Assembly (NCBI GenBank): GCA_964538275.1 | Contig: CAZIFW010000005.1 | Location: 1-64,000, forward strand | Direction: 5' to 3' | DNA length: 64,000 nt | Source of the DNA: CANIGN01 sp964538275 | GTDB lineage: Bacteria; Bdellovibrionota; UBA2428 | Shown here: piece after piece, positions 44,995-52,307 of the stretch | Layout: every line of letters begins with the position of its first letter | Numbering within the stretch: position 1 is the first letter of the stretch | Made by a program: the position numbers and the translations under genes | Notes under the pieces: model-generated | What the model was told of the DNA's origin: nothing | The model's database searches: none | Seen by the model: the letters and a program-made list of their open reading frames with translations, nothing else

Positions 44995-45309
44995 CTAGGT
45001 AAAAACATCGTCCAGTCCTAATATCCGTTTGCAGTTATCCATATGTTTATAAATCTCTGCCATTTCTCGCTGCAGTTTTTTTAAATCCCTGTCGTCAAGA
45101 TCGGGTTCGAGAGCTCTCACAACTAGAGGATGTTTTTTGAGCCAAGCTCCGTGTCGAGTGGCATAGGTTTCAGGAATCCCACATCGCAAGGCTGCCTGCC
45201 GTGCATTGCGGTCCACCAAGTATTCCACAATAAAACTGAGTGTCTCCAGCGTTAGCAATTTCTTGTGCGCCTTAAGTCTCGAAGAAAACCCCATTTGCCG
45301 TATTCGCAT
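44995..45309 (-). CDS. Terminase-small-subunit-like DNA-binding protein (104 aa)
   Basis: Central helix-turn-helix segment VEYLVDRNARQAALRCGIPETYATRHGAWLKKHPLV fits the Terminase_2 pattern (NaxqAaixaGys...gsrllknP). The flanks are basic and helical. No large terminase, portal or capsid gene is near, so if the call is right it is a prophage remnant or a domesticated regulator. It lies 25 bp from the second ychJ copy, in the same direction. Confidence 0.5.
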   Translation of the reverse strand: MRIRQMGFSSRLKAHKKLLTLETLSFIVEYLVDRNARQAALRCGIPETYATRHGAWLKKHPLVVRALEPDLDDRDLKKLQREMAEIYKHMDNCKRILGLDDVFT

Positions 45310-45334
45310 ATTCTCCGAGTCTAGGGTCTACTTT

Positions 45335-45826
45335 TTAATCAGCACAGCATTTCTTGTATTTTTTTTGACTGCCACAAGGACAGGGGTCGTTACGACCAAT
45401 TTTTGCTTCTGTTCGAACAAGAGTGGCTTGGGGAGAAAGCGATTCACCATCGATAAACAACCACTGGCCATTATCATCTTTGCGAAAGCGAGAGCGTTCG
45501 TGATGTTCCTCTGGGTTTCCATTTTGCTCAAAGCTGGCGATAAATTCCACGATTCCTTTTTTGTCTGAGCTTTGACCTGCCTCGGTTGTTATTATCTTTA
45601 AGCCTATCCATTTGGATTCTTCGGCCCATTTGCGAGTGGAGTCATGGTCAAAATCCGACCTAGATTCAGGAGCGGTGGTTTTCTCTAAATAAGAAATGTC
45701 CGCTAAGGTATAGGCAGTATAGCGAGATCGCATTAAACTCTCGGCAGTTTCTGCTTTAGCCTTTCCTTTTAAAATCTTTTCGCAGCAATTTGAAAAACTA
45801 AGATTAGAACTGCATGGACATTTCAT
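45335..45826 (-). CDS. ychJ: YchJ/UPF0225-family SEC-C protein, copy 2
   Basis: Same length (163) and layout as the copy at 18816-19307: N-terminal CPCSSNLSFSNCC, C-terminal CPCGSQKKYKKCC. All cysteines are conserved and most changes are mild (I/L, S/T, D/E), so both copies appear to be under selection. Its upstream flank runs straight into the truncated ImmA-like gene. Confidence 0.88.
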   Translation of the reverse strand: MKCPCSSNLSFSNCCEKILKGKAKAETAESLMRSRYTAYTLADISYLEKTTAPESRSDFDHDSTRKWAEESKWIGLKIITTEAGQSSDKKGIVEFIASFEQNGNPEEHHERSRFRKDDNGQWLFIDGESLSPQATLVRTEAKIGRNDPCPCGSQKKYKKCCAD

Positions 45827-45878
45827 CTATTCAGTTTTTATAGGGTTAAGCCTTTAGATTCAAGAAACAAAAAACGCT
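45335..45878. repeat. ychJ direct repeat, right copy (~544 bp)
   Basis: Counterpart of 18816-19360 in the same orientation. Homology stops at ACGCT near 45878, nine bases before the first usable start codon of the broken ImmA-like frame. This suggests that the duplication event cut that gene. Confidence 0.8.
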
Positions 45879-45886
45879 TCCCGCTT

Positions 45887-46357
45887 TTGCGAGAAACGTT
45901 TTCTCTTTCAAATTGTGACGTCGGAGAAAAAAATCTGGATGAAAAAATTGCCGATGCGTTTGCCCAGGAGTTACTTGTCCCTGAAGACGTTTTAAGGCGA
46001 GTCTTTGATGAAATGGGACTGTCTCTCGTTAAAGAAATTAAACCACATCATATAGTGGAACTGACCGAGAGATTTCGCGTCAGCTTTTACATGATGGCAT
46101 TATGTCTTAGAGGAATTGATAAGATTTCCTTTGATAAATTTAATGAGCTCAAAGGATTTTCTCTCAATCAATTACGTGAAGAGGTTGAGTCAGGTCGGCT
46201 TAATTATTCTCCCAATGTTTATTTTACATTCAATAAAACACTAAAGGATCAGTTGAAAGAGCTGGCACTTATTGCACTAAGGAAAGGTTTGATAGGTTTT
46301 TTTGATGCAGCTAAAATATTAGACGAAACAGAAGCTGAAATTAAGGCCGCCCTGTAA
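45887..46357 (+). pseudogene. 5'-truncated ImmA/IrrE-like gene of a TA-type pair
   Basis: The 156-codon frame keeps the second half of an ImmA/IrrE metallopeptidase: EKIADAFAQELLVPEDVL is the segment that normally follows the HExxH zinc motif, but no HExxH is present. An FSLSN at the start may be the last trace of the strand before it. The 5' side is replaced by the ychJ repeat. It overlaps the PIN gene by one base (TAATG); ImmA-type and PIN proteins form known toxin-antitoxin-like pairs. Confidence 0.55.
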
Positions 46358-46868
46358 TGATTTTGATTGTGTCGGATGCCAATGTATTTGTAGCGTTATT
46401 TAGAGCTAGTCTACTGAATAAAGTATTTCACAAAAGTCTAATTGAAGTTGAGATTCCGACAAAAATTTTTCAAGAGCTTACTCAGCGACCACATCGAATA
46501 GAGCGTGAATATCCTGAATTGGCTGAATTAATAAATCAACTTGCCTATAATCCGAATAATACTCATCCTATTACGTTGCGGGTTATACAGTATGGAGACG
46601 GTTTCGATACCCCTGCACTGGAGGCTCATTACAAACTTGAAAAGGATGCTGCAATTAATGAGGGCGAACGGCAGGCTATTCCGCTTGCTATACAGAATCC
46701 GCAACTTTTTTGAGTTGTGATTCTGATGCGTTAGAAGAATTCAATCAAATTTCAAATTGTAATGGTGCGACTGCAAGTTGCCTGGAGGATTACTGTTTGG
46801 GTCTCTTGAAAAATAAGACTTTAGACCAAAAAGAATTCGATTTACTTTTGGCGGTAATGAAAGGATAA
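46357..46868 (+). pseudogene. Frameshifted PIN-domain (VapC-like) gene
   Basis: The first frame (46357-46713) starts MILIVSDANVFVALF with the PIN Asp and continues to NEGERQAIPLA with the PIN Glu, then stops in a run of six T. Adding one T restores a frame reading on as LSCDSDALEEF ... LLLAVMKG to TAA at 46866. The full-length PIN protein would be ~170 residues. A one-base deletion in the T run is the simple reading; slippage is possible. PIN proteins are ribonuclease toxins. Confidence 0.65.
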
Positions 46869-46880
46869 AGTGCACCGGTT

Positions 46881-47210
46881 TTACTTAGCCGTAACGACTC
46901 CGCCAATCATCATGTTCATTCCGCAACCGAAATCCACTTGGCCCCGCTCAAGCTTTCCGAGCTTTACGGTCACCGGCTTGTCACGAGGAAGTTCGTAAGA
47001 AAGTTTTTTGCTTGGTACTTGGATCGAAGTGGCGCAAGTGGAGTCAGTCTTCCGAGTAACCACTAGAGTCACATCCTCGCCGGCTTTTGCGTCGATTGAG
47101 GAAGGTACGAAGCCGCTCTTTTCGACTGAGATATTATAGGTAGCGGCCGAGGCCGCGATCGATCCAGACACGCCAGCAAAAAATCCAAGGCTCTTTAAAA
47201 GTTTTTTCAT
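46881..47210 (-). CDS. Secreted cupredoxin-like copper protein (109 aa)
   Basis: Signal peptide (MKKLLKSLGFFAGVSGSIAASAA), then a cupredoxin fold (YNISVEKSGFVPSSIDAKAGEDVTLVVTRK, CATSIQVPSKK) and a Cys/Met-rich end, FGCGMNMMIGG, that would provide Cu ligands. Likely a periplasmic copper carrier. Its promoter carries the ECF motif TGTCACAA-N13-CCGTA. Confidence 0.82.
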   Translation of the reverse strand: MKKLLKSLGFFAGVSGSIAASAATYNISVEKSGFVPSSIDAKAGEDVTLVVTRKTDSTCATSIQVPSKKLSYELPRDKPVTVKLGKLERGQVDFGCGMNMMIGGVVTAK

Positions 47211-47230
47211 TTTACCTCTCTAAAAGTATA

Positions 47231-47256
47231 TACGGGCAGTGTGGAGATTTGTGACA
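47231..47256 (-). promoter_or_regulatory. ECF-sigma promoter of the cupredoxin gene
   Basis: On the minus strand TGTCACAA (47256-47249), 13 bp, then CCGTA (47235-47231). The same motif and spacing precede the small His-rich gene and the porin-sigma operon. Confidence 0.65.
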
Positions 47257-47278
47257 GCTGACGCGAGTAATAAGTAAA

Positions 47279-47305
47279 TTGACTATACCCCGGGAGGGGT
47301 ATGTA
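47279..47305 (+). promoter_or_regulatory. CsoR-type operator/promoter of the DUF305 gene
   Basis: Dyad ATACCCC-N4-GGGGTAT (47285-47302) sits between TTGACT (47279) and TATGTA (47300), so a bound repressor would block the promoter. It fits CsoR-type operators (TACCC...GGGTA). Confidence 0.75.
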
Positions 47306-47327
47306 CTGCCTGAAGGAGGAACTACAA

Positions 47328-47714
47328 ATGTTTACAACGATTAGGAGAATTTCAACAGTTACTCGTCTTGGCATACTGGGCGCAGCTTTTTGTGCTTTGG
47401 TGGGCGTCGCAGCTCAGAAGACAACCCATGGGGCTGGGCACTCAGGCATGGACAGCCAAATGCAGACCAGCATGAAGAAAATGATGGATGATATGCATGC
47501 CGTAAAATCGAGCGGCAATATGGATGTCGACTTCGCTAAAATGATGATCCCTCATCACCAAGGCGCAATCGACATGGCACAAATGGAACTAGATTATGGC
47601 AAAGATCCGATGCTGAAGAAAATGGCGACGGAAATAATCGCGGCACAGAAAAAGGAAATTAAAACTTTGCAGGATTGGATCGCTAAAAACGATAAGTCTG
47701 GGCGAGCTAGATAG
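47328..47714 (+). CDS. DUF305-family secreted metal protein
   Basis: ATG 47328 follows GAAGGAGGA; the longer frame starts inside the operator. Signal-type N-terminus (MFTTIRRISTVTRLGILGAAFCALV), then the DUF305 core FAKMMIPHHQGAIDMAQMELDYGKDPMLKKMATEIIAAQ. The His/Met-rich MxPHHxxAxxMA segment is typical of copper-linked ferritin-like periplasmic proteins. The CsoR-type dyad places it in the copper response. Confidence 0.88.
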   Translation: MFTTIRRISTVTRLGILGAAFCALVGVAAQKTTHGAGHSGMDSQMQTSMKKMMDDMHAVKSSGNMDVDFAKMMIPHHQGAIDMAQMELDYGKDPMLKKMATEIIAAQKKEIKTLQDWIAKNDKSGRAR

Positions 47715-47733
47715 GGATTGGAAAAATTATTGG

Positions 47734-48039
47734 CTACCTGCTCACGACTTTGGGCGGGAAGCCAATTTTTCGAAGGCTCTTAACAATTTTATTCAAATCG
47801 CATTCTGAGCCTTTGGTTTTTTTACACGAGAAGGATGCGCGATGATCTTCTAATCGTACCGATACATTGCTTGTACCAGGTTGTGATTCAATTAATTTTT
47901 TAACTCTAGACGTGCAACCTCCGCACATCATGCGATCAATTTTCAATTCAACTTGAGTTACTTCATCGGTCGCGCCATAGGCGACGACAACGATGCTGAG
48001 AAGCACTAGTGGCCTGAACTTTTCTATTACTGTTTGCAT
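47734..48039 (-). CDS. Secreted HMA-domain copper-binding protein
   Basis: ATG 48039 (MQTVIEKFRPLVLLSIVVVAYG) gives a signal peptide. A heavy-metal-associated domain follows with KIDRMMCGGCTSRVKKLI (MxCxxC Cu site). An extra Cys pair, FSCKKTKGSECD, lies later in the domain. Probably a periplasmic copper chaperone. It lies 72 bp after the small His-rich gene and probably shares its ECF promoter. Confidence 0.8.
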   Translation of the reverse strand: MQTVIEKFRPLVLLSIVVVAYGATDEVTQVELKIDRMMCGGCTSRVKKLIESQPGTSNVSVRLEDHRASFSCKKTKGSECDLNKIVKSLRKIGFPPKVVSR

Positions 48040-48111
48040 TATTACCCTCCTGATCGACAAGCCAAAGCGAAAGGATAAGTTCCACTCTGGCTTGCTGCTG
48101 ACGACGCCACT

Positions 48112-48285
48112 TTAATTGGCTCTTCGTTCGCTTGGTAGGGGTTGTTTGCGCTCAATTTTTTCAAATTGGGTCTTTTTGCTGCTGGCTTCTTGAGCATGCC
48201 CTTCGTGGCAGTTCTTTTCGGCCTTCGCTTGCGCGAAAGAAGTTCCGCTAATCAGAATCGCAAGGAACAGTGTTAACTTTTTCAT
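48112..48285 (-). CDS. Small secreted His/Cys protein (57 aa)
   Basis: A short gene with a strong ribosome site (TAGGAGG, 7 bp before ATG). MKKLTLFLAILISGTSFAQA is a clear signal peptide. The mature ~36 residues contain NCHEGHAQ, a compact possible Cu site, then a Lys/Glu-rich tail ending SERRAN. It has its own ECF-type promoter at 48308-48333 and precedes the HMA gene. Probable periplasmic metal-binding peptide. Confidence 0.7.
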   Translation of the reverse strand: MKKLTLFLAILISGTSFAQAKAEKNCHEGHAQEASSKKTQFEKIERKQPLPSERRAN

Positions 48286-48307
48286 GTAGTAGCCTCCTAC
48301 CTAGTAC

Positions 48308-48333
48308 TACGGGAGGCCGGATGGTTTGTGACA
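48308..48333 (-). promoter_or_regulatory. ECF-sigma promoter of the small secreted gene
   Basis: TGTCACAA (48333-48326), 13 bp, CCGTA (48312-48308) on the minus strand, just downstream of the anti-sigma gene stop. Confidence 0.65.
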
Positions 48334-48334
48334 A

Positions 48335-49039
48335 CTAACTTAGCCGACGCAGACCAATCCTGCTCACGATCAAAACGCCCAGGAAGGCCCCTACGATCCC
48401 GCCTACCAGCCAATATAATGCCGTAGGTCTTAGCGCCTCCGCGAAGACCTGAAATGCGAGAATCGGTAACTGTGCCGCGACTACAAGTCCGGCGAGTAGA
48501 ATTAGTTTTTGCACTCGTGTTCTTGCGAGTACTCGAGCAGTGGTCGAAAATGCGAACACAGAAATCAGTACAGAAAAAAGAAATCCGCAGAAGAGCATAC
48601 ACAAACGCATACCGCCCATATGCATAAGGGACATTGTTAAATGCTCAAAGGGGTTCCAGCTTAGTTTCGTTGGAACAAATGCAAAGCTCGGGCAAACGAG
48701 GAACGTAATGATTGTTCCAAGAGTTGAACCCACAATTACTTTTGCGTAAACCCATGCCGACCAGTAACCGGGTACCGCAAGTCTAGGTTGAGGGCGGAAA
48801 TACAAAGTGAATCCGACTGCCAACATGCTTACCCAGAACACACACGAAAGAATCGGCCAAAGTTTATTCTCTGTATCAGCCACTGCTAAAAATGGAATCA
48901 AAGAAAGGGCAGCGACCGAGATTGTCCATGCTGCGACTTTCTTCCACCGGTACATGCGAGGTTTTTTCTCTTCTGCGAGAGCCTTCGAAATGGAATTCAG
49001 AACACTATCGGAAATATGCTTTGGAGGAATTGATGTCAT
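48335..49039 (-). CDS. NrsF-like (DUF1109) membrane anti-sigma factor
   Basis: 234 residues with about six transmembrane helices (AAWTISVAALSLIPFLAV, LSCVFWVSMLAVGFTLYF, VIVGSTLGTIITFLVC, LCMLFCGFLFSVLISVFAF, LILLAGLVVAAQLPIL, ALYWLVGGIVGAFLGVLIV) after a short cytoplasmic N-terminus. The layout fits NrsF/DUF1109 anti-sigma factors, which hold an ECF sigma at the membrane until a metal signal. Cys residues near the helices could sense copper. Starts with an ATGA overlap on the sigma gene. Confidence 0.75.
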   Translation of the reverse strand: MTSIPPKHISDSVLNSISKALAEEKKPRMYRWKKVAAWTISVAALSLIPFLAVADTENKLWPILSCVFWVSMLAVGFTLYFRPQPRLAVPGYWSAWVYAKVIVGSTLGTIITFLVCPSFAFVPTKLSWNPFEHLTMSLMHMGGMRLCMLFCGFLFSVLISVFAFSTTARVLARTRVQKLILLAGLVVAAQLPILAFQVFAEALRPTALYWLVGGIVGAFLGVLIVSRIGLRRLS

Positions 49040-49593
49040 GACTGTTCTCCCTCGTTTATTGCGGCCCGTAATTTCTTCTTGGCCCTCGATAAGTGTTGTC
49101 TTACGGAATCCTGAGAAATTGAAAGTTTTTGCGCTGTTTCAGCGAGAGGTATTCCATCGATCTCGACCATCGTCAGTACATCTCTTTGAATCGCAGTTAA
49201 ATCCTGGGCCGCGAGATTTATCCGCTCCAGATCCAGTTTAGCTTCGAGTTGTGTTTCGGCATCTGTCGCCTGCAGAGAAAATTTGGAGAAATCCTCTACG
49301 TCTATTTCAAGTTTCACAGATGACAAGTCGATGTAGTCACGAAGGTTATTCAGCGCGATTGTGTAAAGCCACGCGGAAAATTTGTAAGCTGGGTCATACG
49401 ACTGCCGCTTTTCGTGAACCTTCAGCCAGGTTTTTTGAAATAGATCCTCGATGACTGATGTGCCCAGCCGAGATCCCTTTCCATGTAGAAACCTAAAGAG
49501 CGGTCTTTCATGCCGCTCAAATAAGGTACGAAACGCCGTTATGGAACTTTCGCTTGAATAAAGAGCCATCAACTTTTCGTCAGAGTCTTCCAA
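49036..49593 (-). CDS. ECF sigma factor
   Basis: 185 residues: region 2 as IEDLFQKTWLKVHEKRQSYDPAYKFSAWLYTIALNNLRDY and region 4 as LTAIQRDVLTMVEIDGIPLAETAQKLSISQDSVRQHLSRAKKKLR. It lies 12 bp after the porin gene and overlaps the anti-sigma gene. The porin promoter matches two other promoters nearby, so this sigma probably drives its own operon. Confidence 0.9.
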   Translation of the reverse strand: MEDSDEKLMALYSSESSITAFRTLFERHERPLFRFLHGKGSRLGTSVIEDLFQKTWLKVHEKRQSYDPAYKFSAWLYTIALNNLRDYIDLSSVKLEIDVEDFSKFSLQATDAETQLEAKLDLERINLAAQDLTAIQRDVLTMVEIDGIPLAETAQKLSISQDSVRQHLSRAKKKLRAAINEGEQS

Positions 49594-49605
49594 AAGCTTC
49601 TACCT

Positions 49606-50949
49606 CTAAAAGCTAAGAAGCGTCTGTGCGAGTGCCATGTATTCGGGTGCTTTGTCATCGCCGCCCTTGCTGCGAAACAATCCGCGGTCGTCTGCTAGAC
49701 CGGCAATGCGAAGGAGCGCCTGATCGTTGAAGTGATAAGTCAGCGCAACTCCAAAATTTCCATTGTCGTTGTATGGTTTGTTGTCGACGATTACAACGTC
49801 GCGGCCATCATTAAAAAATTCGTACTGAACTTGAAGGGTCCATTTTTCGGGCACAAAGCGATAATCGATTCGTCCGTAATAGCTCCGCACATCGAAAGTC
49901 TGGCCGCCTTGACGATCAGTTCCCATCGCGTATTCTGCGAATAAATCGATTTTTGAACCCAGGCTCAGCTTCGCGTCGATAGCAGCGCGGTTTTTGTAAA
50001 CAAGAGTACTTTCGTCAGTATGTCCGTTAAAGAGCATGTCATGCATCGCAAAGCCGTAGTGAGAATAAACTGGGTAAACTCTTCCCGTAAATCCCGAGGC
50101 ACCGAAAGATAACCAGTCCGTTGGATCTACAACAAGTCTCGCTATGACTGGCTTTGATCCATTCTTTATATCTGCATGAGCTTCAGGTTCTACACCAGGA
50201 ACAGTTGTCGTTACGGGTACGGTTAGAGTGTCGACACCATTGAGCACTGCCACAGAATATTCAATCGGGCCAAGTTCACCCGACATTTCCAAACTTTTAT
50301 CTGTAATTACACCAATCGTTTTATAAACCGGACTTCTTAGAACGTTTGCAGGTGAATCGAGCCTTGCATCAACACCGAAACGGTTGCGTAGGCGTCCGAT
50401 TTTGAATGCCATGTCTTCCGGTAATCCGGGTAAGCTTGAAAAAATTGCATAAACAAACCCGTGATCTTGGCCGACTGTGTCTCCCATTTTGCTAGTAACT
50501 AACAACTGCTCCATAAGAATTGATATGTGATCGCCGATATTTGTCGTGAGGAATAGTTCGGCCACATGTATATCAAGCGCCCCGAAGCCCATATGTTCCT
50601 CTGTAGGTCCGCTCATTTGCGGGAAGTAAGCTCGCATATCAAGAGCTCCACCGAAGTTTAGGTTATTGATGGGGCCTATCGAAGTTCCTTGATCATCTTT
50701 TTTAGGCTCCAAATTTGGCGCATCAAAATTTAGGCCCGTCGCTGTAGTGTTATTGGGCGTGGTTCCTTCTGGCGCTTTAACTGCTTCTTCGGTTTTCTTT
50801 CCCTTTACTTGTGCGACAAGAAAGTTTTGCACGAGACCGGATTCATAGTTTTTACCAAAAGTTGGTTGGCCACGAAGAATCTCTTCTGCATTTCCGGTGA
50901 TGGAATAGAGGCTCCCTAGGGCCAGGCTGTAAATTAATTTATTCTTCAT
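49606..50949 (-). CDS. Porin-like outer-membrane protein (447 aa)
   Basis: Signal peptide (MKNKLIYSLALGSLYSITGNAEE), an Asn/Gly/Pro-rich linker, then a barrel-like region of alternating strands (MAFKIGRLRNRFGVDARLDS, AKLSLGSKIDLFAEYAMGTD, WTLQVQYEFFNDGRD) ending ...AQTLLSF with a terminal Phe. Similar to alginate/phosphate-type porins without a firm family match. First gene of the porin-sigma-antisigma operon; AGAGGAGA ribosome site. It may export or import metal or respond to envelope stress. Confidence 0.7.
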   Translation of the reverse strand: MKNKLIYSLALGSLYSITGNAEEILRGQPTFGKNYESGLVQNFLVAQVKGKKTEEAVKAPEGTTPNNTTATGLNFDAPNLEPKKDDQGTSIGPINNLNFGGALDMRAYFPQMSGPTEEHMGFGALDIHVAELFLTTNIGDHISILMEQLLVTSKMGDTVGQDHGFVYAIFSSLPGLPEDMAFKIGRLRNRFGVDARLDSPANVLRSPVYKTIGVITDKSLEMSGELGPIEYSVAVLNGVDTLTVPVTTTVPGVEPEAHADIKNGSKPVIARLVVDPTDWLSFGASGFTGRVYPVYSHYGFAMHDMLFNGHTDESTLVYKNRAAIDAKLSLGSKIDLFAEYAMGTDRQGGQTFDVRSYYGRIDYRFVPEKWTLQVQYEFFNDGRDVVIVDNKPYNDNGNFGVALTYHFNDQALLRIAGLADDRGLFRSKGGDDKAPEYMALAQTLLSF

Positions 50950-51007
50950 ATAGATTCTCCTCTGTTGAACTTTTGCATAGTCACTAAATACTCTTCTTGC
51001 GGGTTAA

Positions 51008-51033
51008 TACGGACCACTCCACGGGTTGTGACA
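51008..51033 (-). promoter_or_regulatory. ECF-sigma promoter of the porin-sigma-antisigma operon
   Basis: TGTCACAA (51033-51026), 13 bp, CCGTA (51012-51008), minus strand, ~60 bp before the porin start. Third occurrence of the exact motif and spacing. Confidence 0.68.
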
Positions 51034-51055
51034 GCGTCATAAAAAATTAAAGTTT

Positions 51056-51083
51056 TTGACAGCATACCCACCATGGGTATACC
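51056..51083 (+). promoter_or_regulatory. CsoR-type operator/promoter of the csoR operon
   Basis: TTGACA at 51056-51061; ATACCC-ACCAT-GGGTAT (51064-51080) fills the spacer; TATACC follows. The start codon at 51093 is only ~10 bp after the -10, so the first gene is probably leaderless. Confidence 0.75.
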
Positions 51084-51092
51084 TTATAAGAC

Positions 51093-51494
51093 ATGAGCGG
51101 GAAGATTACAGCAATCATACTCAGTATTTTTACCTTTGTTTTCAGTGCGTCAGCGCATAACCAAGATCCCAACACTATTAGGAAGACTATGTTGGTGGTT
51201 TTTGAAGACCTCAAAGAGCCTCTACCGAAAGACTATGTAAAATCTAAGACGACTCAAAATATTGATGGTCGCTCAGTAGAAATCTACAAGGTCAATACTC
51301 CCGATGGAAAGGTGAAAGCCATGGTCGGAAAAATCGAAGTGCAGGAGATTTTATATGCCATCGCAGTCGATACCGAAGGAAAGATTTTAGCGATTTCAAA
51401 ACGAGGTAAAAAACTTAAACTTGAAGACGCAAATAGTTTAAAATTTGTCGAGCCCACAGCAAAAGGTTTAATGGAGCTTGCCAAGAAAGGGTGA
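51093..51494 (+). CDS. Small secreted protein of the csoR operon (133 aa)
   Basis: Signal peptide (MSGKITAIILSIFTFVFSASA). The mature part ends with YAIAVDTEGKILAISKRGKKL, which recalls the small FMN-binding-type fold without a phosphothreonine-type motif; family not assigned. It is the first gene after a CsoR-type operator and lies 4 bp before csoR, so a copper role is likely. A related segment (GIAVGTNGKIQDARIF) occurs in the CxxCH protein of the same operon. Confidence 0.6.
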   Translation: MSGKITAIILSIFTFVFSASAHNQDPNTIRKTMLVVFEDLKEPLPKDYVKSKTTQNIDGRSVEIYKVNTPDGKVKAMVGKIEVQEILYAIAVDTEGKILAISKRGKKLKLEDANSLKFVEPTAKGLMELAKKG

Positions 51495-51498
51495 GTTA

Positions 51499-51804
51499 AT
51501 GGCGAAGAAAAAAGTTCAAGGAAAAACTACGCCCGAAGTCGTACCTTGTCACCGCAAAGAACTTGATCGTTTGCGACGGGTTAAGGGCCAAGTTGAAGGG
51601 GTCGAGCGTATGATCAACGATGGTAGGTATTGCCCTGACATCATCACGCAAATTAGGGCAGCGCGCGCAGCTCTAAAATCCCTAGAGGCAAGTGTACTCG
51701 AAACTCATTTCGGACATTGCATAAACGATGCCGCTAAAGCGGGAAGTGAAGCGGATCGTAAACAAAAAATTAGTGAAATAATGGCGCTATTTATAAAGAG
51801 CTAA
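51499..51804 (+). CDS. csoR: CsoR/RcnR-family copper-sensing repressor
   Basis: ATG 51499 (MAKKKVQGK) is preferred to the longer frame, which overlaps the previous gene. All-helical DUF156 protein with the CsoR ligand set Cys45 (RYCPDI), His70 and Cys74 (THFGHC). The core RRVKGQVEGVERMI is characteristic. Copper binding releases the repressor from TACCC...GGGTA dyads; three such dyads occur in this block, one at its own operon. Confidence 0.93.
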   Translation: MAKKKVQGKTTPEVVPCHRKELDRLRRVKGQVEGVERMINDGRYCPDIITQIRAARAALKSLEASVLETHFGHCINDAAKAGSEADRKQKISEIMALFIKS

Positions 51805-51822
51805 TGGAAAATGGGAGGAATT

Positions 51823-52296
51823 ATGAAAAATAAATTTATTGCACTTCTTCTGAGCATCGGTCCGGTCGGACTAATATTTTCTGCAGAGAAGCCAAAGCCG
51901 AAGCTAAAGATTCCGCACCGCCACGATTCTAAATACGGTGGTCGAGTTCATATGCTCGGTGACAGCCATTTCGAGGTACTGCGCAAAGGCGGTATGCTCA
52001 TGGTGTACTTCTACGATAAGTTTGGCGAGGACATTGCAGTTTCTGAATTTAATGTCAGCACAACTCTTGTGAACGGGGACAAGAAAGAAGAATTGAAATT
52101 TACTGTTGATAAAAAAGTTCTCAATCAAATTCATGTGGAGCTTCCTAAGAACGTCGATACATCACTCGCGGTTTTGGAACTAAAAGCAAAGCGCATCAAC
52201 CCGCCAAAGGGCGAGATGTCTTTAGATACGCCACTCAAAATCGGATTGGGCACAGTGAAGGTAAGTTCTGATCCGCACGCTGGCCACAATATGTAG
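51823..52296 (+). CDS. Secreted His-rich copper-block protein (157 aa)
   Basis: ATG 51823 lies 6 bp after GGGAGG. Signal peptide (MKNKFIALLLSIGPVGLIFSA). The mature protein begins with PHRHDSKYGGRVHMLGDSHFEV and ends DPHAGHNM, so both ends can bind metal. The centre is an Ig-like/beta domain (MLMVYFYDKFGEDIAVSEF, SLAVLELKAKRI). Similar proteins accompany metal efflux genes, but the exact family is not named here. Confidence 0.7.
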   Translation: MKNKFIALLLSIGPVGLIFSAEKPKPKLKIPHRHDSKYGGRVHMLGDSHFEVLRKGGMLMVYFYDKFGEDIAVSEFNVSTTLVNGDKKEELKFTVDKKVLNQIHVELPKNVDTSLAVLELKAKRINPPKGEMSLDTPLKIGLGTVKVSSDPHAGHNM

Positions 52297-52307
52297 AGGT
52301 ACAACTT

